Below, piece by piece: positions 18,403-25,509 of a DNA stretch of 64,000 bases. Positions within the stretch are counted from its first letter, which is position 1. Every line of letters starts with the position of its first letter. The translations under genes and the position numbers were made by a program. Source of the DNA: Stenotrophomonas sp. BIGb0135 (GTDB taxonomy: Bacteria > Pseudomonadota > Gammaproteobacteria > Xanthomonadales > Xanthomonadaceae); contig NZ_JANUDX010000001.1 in NCBI RefSeq assembly GCF_024810105.1, positions 62,001 to 126,000 of the forward strand, in the 5' to 3' direction. The notes below the pieces were generated by a model, which was given only the letters and a program-made list of their open reading frames with translations, made no database searches and was not told the origin of the DNA.

Positions 18403-20380
18403 AAGCGGCCTGCGGCACCCGCAGCGACCGCACCAGCCCGCCGATGTCCACGATCAGCGAGACCCGGCCATCGCCAAGGATGGTGGCGCCGGACACACCG
18501 CTGATGCGGCGGTAGTTGTTCTCGATGTTCTTGACCACGACCTGCTGCTGGCCGACCAGTTCGTCCACTTCCAGTGCGATCTTCTGGCCATCGCCTTCGA
18601 CCACCACCACCAGCGAATCGTCCTTGGTGCGCCCGCCAAACCCGTAGTACTCGCTCAGCGAGAGGATCGGCAGGTACTCGCCACGCACGCGCAGGACGCG
18701 GCCTTCGCCGGCCATGGTGCGCACGTCTTCCGGCTGCGGCTGCAGTGCTTCGAGCACGTAGGCCAGCGGCAGGATCACCGTTTCGCCGGCCACGGCCACG
18801 GTCATGCCGTCGAGGATGGCCAGGGTGAGCGGAAGGCGGATCAGCACGCGGGTGCCGTTGCCGGCCTTGCTCTCCAGCTGAACTTCGCCGCCCAGCGCCT
18901 GGATGTTGCGGCGGACCACGTCCATGCCCACGCCACGCCCGGACAGGTCGGTGACCGCATCGGCAGTGGAGAAGCCGGGCTGGAAGATCAGGTCCCAGAC
19001 CTGCGCGTCGGTGGGGTTGTCGGGCACGCTCAAGCCACGTTCAAGCGCCTTGGACAGGATCTTGTCGCGGTTCAGGCCGCGGCCGTCGTCGCTGACTTCG
19101 ATCACGATGTGGCCGCCCTGGTGCGAGGCCGCCAGGGTGATGGTGCCGGTCTCGTCCTTGCCGGCATCGCGACGGATGTCGGGCATTTCCAGGCCGTGGT
19201 CGATCGAGTTGCGGACCAGGTGGACCAGCGGGTCGGCGATCTTTTCGATCAGGCCCTTGTCCAGCTCGGTGCCTTCGCCGATCGTGCGCAGGCGGACCTG
19301 CTTGCCGAGCCGCGAGGAGAGATCGCGGACCAGGCGCGGGAAGCGGCGGAACACCGCATCCACCGGCAGCATGCGCACGCCGATCACCGCTTCCTGCAGG
19401 TCGCGGGTGTTGCGTTCGAGCAGGTCCAGGCCGGCGAACAGCTGCTCGGCATGGACCGGGTCGAGGGCATGCGAGACCTGCTTGAGCATGGCCTGGGTGA
19501 TGACCAGTTCGCCGACCAGGTTGATCAGCGCATCGACCTTTTCCACGGCGACGCGGATGGAGGTTTCCGCTTCGTGCGCGGTGGCAGCCGGCGCGCCGGC
19601 CGCCGGTGCGGCAGCAGAAGCGGCAGGCGCCACCGCTGCCGGGGCAGCCGGTGCGCTGGTGGCCAGGCTCGGCGGGGCGGCCGGACGGATGTCCAGCTCG
19701 CAGTCGTCCACGACCCAGGCGAAGGTGTCTTCGATCTTGCTGCGCGGCACCTTGCCGACCAGGCCGAGGTCCCACGCCAGGTGCGCTTCCAGCGGGTCGA
19801 GCTGGTCGAAGCCGGGCAGGCGCTCCATGCGCGCGGCGACCTGCAGCGAACCGAGGTGTTCCAGCTCGCGGATGATGCGCAGCGGGTCGTTGCCGCTCAT
19901 GAACAGCGACGGCGACGGCACGAAGCCGATCTGCCACGCTTCCGGGGTGTCATCGACCTTGGCGGCGGCGACCGGGGCGCTGGCAGCGGCCTGGCCGGAC
20001 AGCACCGCTTCCAGCCGTGCCTTGATCGCGGCCACCGCCTGCGGGTCGGCGGGCTGGCCGTGTTCGGCCTCGCGCAGCAGGGCGCGCAGCACGTCCACCG
20101 AGGACAGCATGGCATCCACCGCGTTGGCTTCCAGGGCGCGCTTGCCGGCGCGCAGTTCGTCCAGCAGCGTCTCCAGCACGTGGGTGAGCGCGGCGATCGC
20201 ATCGAAGCCGAAGGTGCCGGCGCCGCCCTTGATGGAGTGCGCGGCGCGGAACACCGAATTGATGATTTCCGGGTCCTGCTGGCCCGATTCGAGCGCCAGC
20301 AGGCCAGCCTCCATGGCATCCAGCCCCTCGCGGCTTTCTTCGAAGAACGTGGCGTGGAAACGTTGCAGATCCATGCTCAT
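18401..20380 (-). CDS. cheA: Chemotaxis histidine kinase CheA (first)
   Basis: A 659-residue CheA. P1 (1-130) has His48 in RAAHSIKGGAGTFGF. A P2-like segment (about 145-235, GFVPSPSLFMSGNDPLRIIR) precedes an Ala/Pro linker. P3 (about 270-340), the P4 ATPase with N box HLVRNSIDHGLE, G1 VSDDGRGLN and GRGVGMDVVRRNI, and the P5 CheW-like domain (about 525-659) follow. It is transcribed after the STAS and cheY genes and before an MCP, YcgR and cheW. It differs from the CheA at 25510 in having a longer P2-like insert. The 3' end overlaps a hairpin repeat. Confidence 0.95.
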   Translation of the reverse strand: MSMDLQRFHATFFEESREGLDAMEAGLLALESGQQDPEIINSVFRAAHSIKGGAGTFGFDAIAALTHVLETLLDELRAGKRALEANAVDAMLSSVDVLRALLREAEHGQPADPQAVAAIKARLEAVLSGQAAASAPVAAAKVDDTPEAWQIGFVPSPSLFMSGNDPLRIIRELEHLGSLQVAARMERLPGFDQLDPLEAHLAWDLGLVGKVPRSKIEDTFAWVVDDCELDIRPAAPPSLATSAPAAPAAVAPAASAAAPAAGAPAATAHEAETSIRVAVEKVDALINLVGELVITQAMLKQVSHALDPVHAEQLFAGLDLLERNTRDLQEAVIGVRMLPVDAVFRRFPRLVRDLSSRLGKQVRLRTIGEGTELDKGLIEKIADPLVHLVRNSIDHGLEMPDIRRDAGKDETGTITLAASHQGGHIVIEVSDDGRGLNRDKILSKALERGLSVPDNPTDAQVWDLIFQPGFSTADAVTDLSGRGVGMDVVRRNIQALGGEVQLESKAGNGTRVLIRLPLTLAILDGMTVAVAGETVILPLAYVLEALQPQPEDVRTMAGEGRVLRVRGEYLPILSLSEYYGFGGRTKDDSLVVVVEGDGQKIALEVDELVGQQQVVVKNIENNYRRISGVSGATILGDGRVSLIVDIGGLVRSLRVPQAA

Positions 20381-20431
20381 GGTGCGTGGGGTCCGGTTGC
20401 GAAGGGAGGGAGGGGCGAAGCGGCGCTGGGC

Positions 20432-20797
20432 TCAGCCCAGGACTTTCTGCACGGTGGCCACGAGCTGTTCGGGATTGAACGGCTTGACCAGCCAGCCGGT
20501 GGCACCGGCGGCCTTGCCTTCGGACTTCTTGTCGGCCGCCGATTCGGTGGTGAGCATCAGCATCGGGGTGAACTTGTAGTCCGGCAGCTGGCGCAGCTCG
20601 CGGATCAGCGAGATGCCGTCCATGTTGGGCATGTTGACGTCGGTCACCACCGCGTTGAAGCGCTGGCCCTTGGCCCGGCCCAGCGCGACGGCGCCGTCCT
20701 CGGCTTCTTCGACGGAAAAGCCGGCCGAGGTGAGGGCGAAAGAGACCATCTGGCGCATCGACGCCGAATCGTCCACCACCAAGATACGTGCGCTCAT
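20432..20797 (-). CDS. cheY: CheY-like response regulator
   Basis: A single receiver domain of 121 residues with the acidic pair in ILVVDDSASMR, phosphoacceptor Asp in VVTDVNMPNMDG, Thr in MLMLTTES and Lys in WLVKPFNPEQL. ATGA couples it to the STAS gene upstream; cheA follows 51 nt after the stop. It is probably phosphorylated by that CheA. Whether it binds FliM or acts as a phosphate sink cannot be told here, since a second cheY sits beside cheZ. Confidence 0.9.
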   Translation of the reverse strand: MSARILVVDDSASMRQMVSFALTSAGFSVEEAEDGAVALGRAKGQRFNAVVTDVNMPNMDGISLIRELRQLPDYKFTPMLMLTTESAADKKSEGKAAGATGWLVKPFNPEQLVATVQKVLG

Positions 20798-21102
20798 GCA
20801 GCGTTCTCCACAGATTTCAGGTTGTCATGGGTTGCGTCCAGGCCGAGGGCCTGGGTGACGCCGAGCAATCGCGCGGCATCACGGAAGGTTGCAGTGCAAC
20901 CGTCGAATCCGGTCGGGTAGCCTGCCTGGCGGCGGGCGTCGACGAATGCGCACAGGACCTGCATTGCTGCGGTATGGATACGGCTCACTTCGCTGGCATC
21001 CAGCGTCAGTTCGCCGGCCTGGTCCACCAAAGGGGCCAGGCGGGTTTTCAGCTCGGTGCTGGTCTCGATACCGAGATCACCACCCAGGGCCACAGTGCTC
21101 AT
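20794..21102 (-). CDS. STAS-domain protein
   Basis: A 102-residue single STAS domain: ELTLDASEVSRIHTAAMQVL matches the anti-sigma-factor-antagonist core, with Ser at the usual phosphorylation region (ASEVSRI). STAS-CheY-CheA gene trios occur in several proteobacterial chemosensory clusters; the partner here is unknown. The ATG at 21102 lies 31 nt downstream of a consensus sigma-28 promoter, and the gene overlaps cheY by 4 nt. Confidence 0.85.
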   Translation of the reverse strand: MSTVALGGDLGIETSTELKTRLAPLVDQAGELTLDASEVSRIHTAAMQVLCAFVDARRQAGYPTGFDGCTATFRDAARLLGVTQALGLDATHDNLKSVENAA

Positions 21103-21132
21103 CGTTGCTCCGGACAAACGGTTCCGAGGTTT

Positions 21133-21159
21133 ATAACGGCCCAAAGCGGGGAAGCTTTA
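21133..21159 (-). promoter_or_regulatory. Sigma-28 promoter for the STAS-cheY-cheA operon
   Basis: TAAA (21159-21156), exactly 15 nt, GCCGTTAT (21140-21133) on the - strand. The pair is identical to the flagellin promoter at 60895-60921. It lies 31 nt from the STAS start. Confidence 0.8.
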
Positions 21160-21294
21160 GGGGGACGGGCCAAGGGATCTTCACCGTTAGGGGAAACCGC
21201 CCGGTAGAGCGAGCCCTTGGGGGGGGGGCTGGCGCGGCAGCGCAACGGAGCCGTCCGGGCGCCATCGGGCGATGCTGGCGCCGGGGCGGAGAGC

Positions 21295-21317
21295 AGCCAC
21301 GCATGGCGTGGCGCTAC
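21295..21317 (-). repeat. Single SMAG palindrome
   Basis: Reads GTAGCGCCACGCCATGCGTG plus GCT on the - strand, a lone copy with the GTAG head, between parP and the sigma-28 promoter. Confidence 0.75.
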
Positions 21318-21374
21318 CGGGGAACGGGTGCCGAGGTGGAGCCAGTCCCTGGGGGGCTGCCCTGCAGGTGGCGG

Positions 21375-22898
21375 TCAATTCAACAGCTGGGTCGCATCGA
21401 GCAGGATCATCGGCTGTGCGGTGACCCGCGCCACGCCGCGGAACAGGTCGTTGGAAATCTGGCAGATGCGCGCGGTATCAGGCGGTTCGATCTGCGAGTC
21501 GGTGAGGTTGGCGACGTCCTCCACCGCCGACACGCGCAGGCCCATGGTCTCGCCATCTTCCTCCAGCACCACGATGCGGGTGTTGGCGTCGTCCTGGGCC
21601 GGGCCGGCGCCGAGGTGGATGCCCAGGTCCATGACCGGCACCACCTGGCCGCGCAGGTTCATGATGCCCAGCATCGCCGAGGCGGTGCCGCGCAGCGGCA
21701 GCAGGGGTACCGGCAGCACTACTTCCTGCACCTTCAGCAGTTCCAGCGCATAGGCCTGGGCGCCGCAGCGCAGGCGCAACCAGCGCGAGGTGCGTTCGCT
21801 GGCACGGCGGCTCTCGCGCGGGCTGGAGGCCGGGTTCTGCGCCTGCGCCTGCAGTTCCTGCCAGCTGCCCGGGCGGGTGTGGGCCGGGGCGGGGGCGCCG
21901 GCACGGGCGCTGGGCGCGGACAGGGGCATCGTCGTCGGCATGGGGCGGGCGGCAGGCAGCGGGGCGGGAGCGGGGGCAACGGGAGCCGGGGCGATCGGTG
22001 CCGGCGCCGGTGCGGCGGCCTTGGGCGGTGCGCTGTCGTGCAGCACCTCGTCAGGCAGATCGTCCCAGCTGGGGCGGCCGGCCTCGGCAGCGGCAGGAGC
22101 AGCCGAGCGTGGCTCGGCTCTACCGGGCGAGGTGGGAGTTTCGTGAGCGGACGCGCGGTTATCGACCGGCGGGCCGAGCGCCGGGTCGTTCATCAGTTCG
22201 TCGAGCAGCGCGAGGTTGGCCGGGGAGCCGGGCGACGTCGGCGTGTCGTGCGGGGTCGCGATGCTCTCGACCGGCGCGCCCAGCGCGGGGTCGTTCATCA
22301 GTTCGTCGAGTAGCGCGAGGTTGGCCGGGGAGCCGGGTGACGTCGGCGTGTCGTGCGCGGTCGCGACGCTCTCGACCGGCGGGCCCAGCGCGGGGTCGTT
22401 CATCAGTTCGTCGAGCAGCGCGAGGTTGGCCGGGGAGCCGGGTGACGTCGGCGTGTCGTGCGCGGTCGCGACGCTCTCGACCGGCGGGCCTAGCGCCGGG
22501 TCGTTCATCAGTTCGTCGAGCAGTGCGAGGTTGGCGGGGCTGCCGGGCGAGGTCGGCGTGTCGTGCGAGGCCGCGAGGCTGTCGACCGGAGGACCCAGGG
22601 CCGGATCGTTCATCAGCTCGTCGAGCAGCGCCAGATGGGCCGGCGCGCCCGGTGAGGTCGGGGTGTCGTGGCCGACCGCAACGGCCGCGTCCGGCGCAGG
22701 CGCAGCCTCGACGTCGCCGGCAGCCGACCCGGCAAATTCGGCACTGATCGCCAGGGCGACACCGGCTGCTTCAGCGCCGTCCTGGGCGGCCACCCCCGCC
22801 GCCGGGGCGACGGACAGTTCCTCCCGAGCGGGCGCGGCGGGCACGGCATCGCCGAGCAGCTGCTCCAGGTAGTCGTCGAGCACGCCGGCGGTGTTCAT
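21375..22898 (-). CDS. parP: ParP-like CheW-domain polar array protein with tandem repeats
   Basis: A 507-residue protein. The C-terminal part (about 365-507) is a CheW-like fold (WLRLRCGAQAYALELLKVQE, LGIMNLRGQVVPVMDLG). The N-terminus (MNTAGVLDDYLEQLLGD) resembles ParP proteins that link ParC to CheA/MCP arrays. Residues 77-251 are five 35-residue repeats (HDTPTSPGSP, ANLALLDELMNDPALGPPV), with a partial sixth; a long Pro/Ala linker follows. The ATG at 22898 overlaps the parC stop by 4 nt; the frame extends further upstream but only inside parC. Order motC-motD-parC-parP is as in Pseudomonas. The repeats are unusual for the family. Confidence 0.8.
   Translation of the reverse strand: MNTAGVLDDYLEQLLGDAVPAAPAREELSVAPAAGVAAQDGAEAAGVALAISAEFAGSAAGDVEAAPAPDAAVAVGHDTPTSPGAPAHLALLDELMNDPALGPPVDSLAASHDTPTSPGSPANLALLDELMNDPALGPPVESVATAHDTPTSPGSPANLALLDELMNDPALGPPVESVATAHDTPTSPGSPANLALLDELMNDPALGAPVESIATPHDTPTSPGSPANLALLDELMNDPALGPPVDNRASAHETPTSPGRAEPRSAAPAAAEAGRPSWDDLPDEVLHDSAPPKAAAPAPAPIAPAPVAPAPAPLPAARPMPTTMPLSAPSARAGAPAPAHTRPGSWQELQAQAQNPASSPRESRRASERTSRWLRLRCGAQAYALELLKVQEVVLPVPLLPLRGTASAMLGIMNLRGQVVPVMDLGIHLGAGPAQDDANTRIVVLEEDGETMGLRVSAVEDVANLTDSQIEPPDTARICQISNDLFRGVARVTAQPMILLDATQLLN
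22146..22670 (-). repeat. Five 105-bp coding repeats inside parP
   Basis: Five exact-length 105-bp units; the marker TCGTTCATCAG recurs at 22186, 22291, 22396, 22501 and 22606. Units 2 and 3 encode identical 35-residue peptides. The high DNA identity points to recent expansion. Confidence 0.9.
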
Positions 22899-23677
22899 GC
22901 CGCGCGCTCCATCTGCAGCGCGTCGTCGGCCAGGATCCATTCCAGCGCACGCCGGTACGCGGCCAGGCCGCGACCGGGGTAGTCCTCCGACTGCGGCGGC
23001 ACGGTCAGGCTGGCCGCGTTGCAGATGCGGGTGTCCACCGGGATCGCGTCTTCCCACACGCGCTGGCCGTGCTTGTCCTGCATCAGCTTGACCGTCTCAT
23101 TGCCGGCGCGGGTGCGGCGATCGAACAGGGTCGGCAGAATCGACATCGGCAGGGGACGGCGGCGCGAGCGCTCGACCATTTCACCGGTGCGGACCATGCC
23201 ATCGAGGCCGTGCAATGCCAGCGGCTCGGCCTGAGTGGGGATGATCAGCCGGTCGGCCGCGGCCAGCGCGTTGATCATCAGCAGCCCCAGGGTGGGCGCG
23301 CAATCGAGCAGGATGTAATCGTGTTGCCCATGGTGGCGGGCCAGGGCGTTCTGCAGGGCCAGGCCGAGGCCGGGCTGGTTGGCGCTGCGTCGCTCCAGGG
23401 TGGCCAGCGCGGCTTGCGCGCAGACGTAGTCCAGGCCCGGGATGTCGCTGCGATGGCCGAGGGTGCCCAGCTCGGCCGGCGGTGCGCCGAACAGTTCCAG
23501 CACGCCCTGCGGCGGCGGGTCCAGCGGCACGCCGAAGGCGCGGGTCAACGAAGAGTGCGGATCGAGGTCGATCAACAGCACGCGGTGGCCGAGCGTGGCC
23601 AGGCCACGGCCCAAAGCCAGGGTGGTGGTGGTCTTGCCCACGCCGCCCTTCTGATTGGCGATTGCCCAGATGCGCAT
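22895..23677 (-). CDS. parC: ParA-family ATPase, ParC-type
   Basis: A 260-residue ParA/MinD ATPase with deviant Walker A (IANQKGGVGKTTTTLALG), Walker A' DLDPHSSLTRAFG and Walker B YILLDCAP. In Vibrio and Pseudomonas the chemotaxis ParC places signalling arrays at the pole together with ParP. The ATG at 23677 is preceded by AAGGAG that lies inside the last codons of motD (encoding KE-stop), with a gap of only 5 nt. It overlaps parP by ATGA. Confidence 0.88.
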   Translation of the reverse strand: MRIWAIANQKGGVGKTTTTLALGRGLATLGHRVLLIDLDPHSSLTRAFGVPLDPPPQGVLELFGAPPAELGTLGHRSDIPGLDYVCAQAALATLERRSANQPGLGLALQNALARHHGQHDYILLDCAPTLGLLMINALAAADRLIIPTQAEPLALHGLDGMVRTGEMVERSRRRPLPMSILPTLFDRRTRAGNETVKLMQDKHGQRVWEDAIPVDTRICNAASLTVPPQSEDYPGRGLAAYRRALEWILADDALQMERAA

Positions 23678-23682
23678 TCGGT

Positions 23683-24678
23683 TCACTCCTTCATTGCAGG
23701 GGGAACGGCGGCGCCAACGCGGCTGCCGGCCGGCACCGGTGGCAACTGCACCGGGGCGAGGGGGGGTACGGAGGGGGTGGTCGGCCTGGCGGTTGGCGGC
23801 GCGTCGGTCTGCGCGCTGAGCTGCGGCCCGATCGGGTCTGCGCCGCGCGTGGTGTCGGCCAGGATGATGACCATGACGCGGCGGTTGCGGTTGCGCCCTT
23901 CGGCGGTCGCGTTGTCCTCGCGCGGGCGGAACTGGCCGTAACCCACCATGGCCAGCCGCGCCGGCTGCAGGCCCTGGTCGGCGAACAGGTGCACCACGCT
24001 GGCCGCGCGCCCGGCCGAGAGTTCCCAGTTGGAGGGGAACAGCGAGGTGGCGATCGGGACGTTGTCGGTGTGGCCTTCCACGCGCACGCCGTTGGGCGCA
24101 TCGCGCAGGACCTGGGCCAAGGTGGAGAGCGTGTCGCGCGCGTGCACGTCCAGCGTGGCCGAGCCGGTCGGGAACAGGATGTCGCTGTTGATCTCCACCT
24201 CGATCCACAGCTCGGTGCGGCGCACGGTGATCATGCCGCGCTCGATCAGCGGGGCCAGCGTGGCGGTGAGCTTGTCGGCGATGGTGTTGAGCTGGCGCTC
24301 GGCACGCTGCAGCTGTTCCTGGTTGCGCACCGAGACCGGCATGCGCATCTGCGAGGCCATCGCCGGCAGCAGGGTGGGGTCGTTGGAGGGCGAGGGCGCG
24401 GAGGGGCCGACGCGGTTGCCGGCCTTGATCACCGACGGGCTGTCCCAGCCGCCGCCCTGCACCTGCTGGTTGCCCACCTGCACCGGGTTGATGGTGCGCG
24501 GCGCGCCGCCGAAGGCGGTGGTCAGCGCATCGGCCATGACCCGGTACTTGCCCTCGTTGAGCGAGGAGATGGCGTACATCACCACGAAGAAGGCGAGCAG
24601 CAGCGTCATGAGGTCGGCATAGGGGATCGCCCAGGCCTCATGGTTGGCGTGCTCTTCGTGGTGCTTGCGGCGGGCCAT
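23683..24678 (-). CDS. motD: Flagellar stator protein MotD (MotB family)
   Basis: 331 residues. One TM helix near the N-terminus (YADLMTLLLAFFVVMYAISS) includes the proton-channel Asp (YADLM). The OmpA-like peptidoglycan-binding domain (about 155-285) has VEGHTDNVPIATSLFPSNWE and GYGQFRP. A Pro/Thr-rich tail of about 50 residues follows. It pairs with MotC; the genes are 1 nt apart. It is called MotD rather than MotB by its position beside chemotaxis and ParC genes, as in Pseudomonas. Confidence 0.9.
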   Translation of the reverse strand: MARRKHHEEHANHEAWAIPYADLMTLLLAFFVVMYAISSLNEGKYRVMADALTTAFGGAPRTINPVQVGNQQVQGGGWDSPSVIKAGNRVGPSAPSPSNDPTLLPAMASQMRMPVSVRNQEQLQRAERQLNTIADKLTATLAPLIERGMITVRRTELWIEVEINSDILFPTGSATLDVHARDTLSTLAQVLRDAPNGVRVEGHTDNVPIATSLFPSNWELSAGRAASVVHLFADQGLQPARLAMVGYGQFRPREDNATAEGRNRNRRVMVIILADTTRGADPIGPQLSAQTDAPPTARPTTPSVPPLAPVQLPPVPAGSRVGAAVPPAMKE

Positions 24679-24679
24679 G

Positions 24680-25420
24680 TCAGTGCAGGAATCCGGACAG
24701 GTTGGTTTCGATGTTGCGCGGGTTCTCGCCCTGGGCGATGGAGATCAACCCTTCGATGATCATTTCGCGGTCGCGGCTGTTGTGGTGGATCACGCTCTTG
24801 AGCTTGGCCGACACCGGCAGGAACAGCAGGTTGGCCGAGGCGATGCCGTAGATGGTGGCAGTGAAGGCGGCGGCGATGCCGTGGCCGAGCTTGCTCGGGT
24901 CGGCCAGGTTCTTCATCACCGCGATCAGGCCGAGCACCGCGCCGATGATGCCCAGGGTCGGGGCATAGATGCCCATGCCCTCGAACACCTTGGACGCGGC
25001 CAGGTCCTGGTGCTCCTGGCTGCTCAGTTCGATTTCCATCATGTGCCGGATGGTCTCCGGCTCCACGCCGTCGACCAGCAACTGCAGGCCCTTGCGAAGG
25101 AACGGGTCGCTCTGCGCGTCCACCTGCGCCTCCAGGCCCAGCAGGCCCTGGCGACGGGCGATGTTGCTCCAGTCGACGATCTGCCGGATCAGCTCATGGC
25201 GGTCGCTGCTCGGCGGCAGGATCACCCAGCGCACGATCTTGAAGGCGTGCTTGAACACCGCCGGCGAGGTGTGCAGCAGGATCGAGGCGATGGTGCCCAC
25301 GATCACGATCACGAATGCCGCCGGCGACCACAGCGACGCCAGGCCGGCCCCCTTGAGGATGCTGCCGCCGACCAGCGAGGCCAGGGCGAGGAAAAGTCCA
25401 ATGAGGCTGAGTCTGTCCAT
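24680..25420 (-). CDS. motC: Flagellar stator protein MotC (MotA family)
   Basis: 246 residues with four predicted TM segments: near 2-22, 32-50, and the pair about 150-200 (APTLGIIGAVLGLIAVMKNL, AFTATIYGIASANLLFLPV). The cytoplasmic loop holds charged motor-contact residues. It starts MDRLSLIG, like Pseudomonas MotC (MDVLSLIG as I recall it). A sigma-28 promoter ends only 7 nt upstream of this ATG, so the mRNA may have almost no leader; a longer frame to 25459 would place the promoter inside the gene. Confidence 0.92.
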   Translation of the reverse strand: MDRLSLIGLFLALASLVGGSILKGAGLASLWSPAAFVIVIVGTIASILLHTSPAVFKHAFKIVRWVILPPSSDRHELIRQIVDWSNIARRQGLLGLEAQVDAQSDPFLRKGLQLLVDGVEPETIRHMMEIELSSQEHQDLAASKVFEGMGIYAPTLGIIGAVLGLIAVMKNLADPSKLGHGIAAAFTATIYGIASANLLFLPVSAKLKSVIHHNSRDREMIIEGLISIAQGENPRNIETNLSGFLH

Positions 25421-25427
25421 GGGTCCG

Positions 25428-25454
25428 TTATCGGCTTGTGTGAATGGGACTTGA
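25428..25454 (-). promoter_or_regulatory. Sigma-28 promoter for motC-motD-parC-parP
   Basis: TCAA (25454-25451), exactly 15 nt, GCCGATAA (25435-25428) on the - strand. The -10 is a perfect match and ends 7 nt before the motC ATG at 25420. Confidence 0.8.
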
Positions 25455-25509
25455 GACACCGACGGCGGCAGGTGTTGCAGCGGTCACACTTTTGCAGGGG
25501 GCAGGGCGG

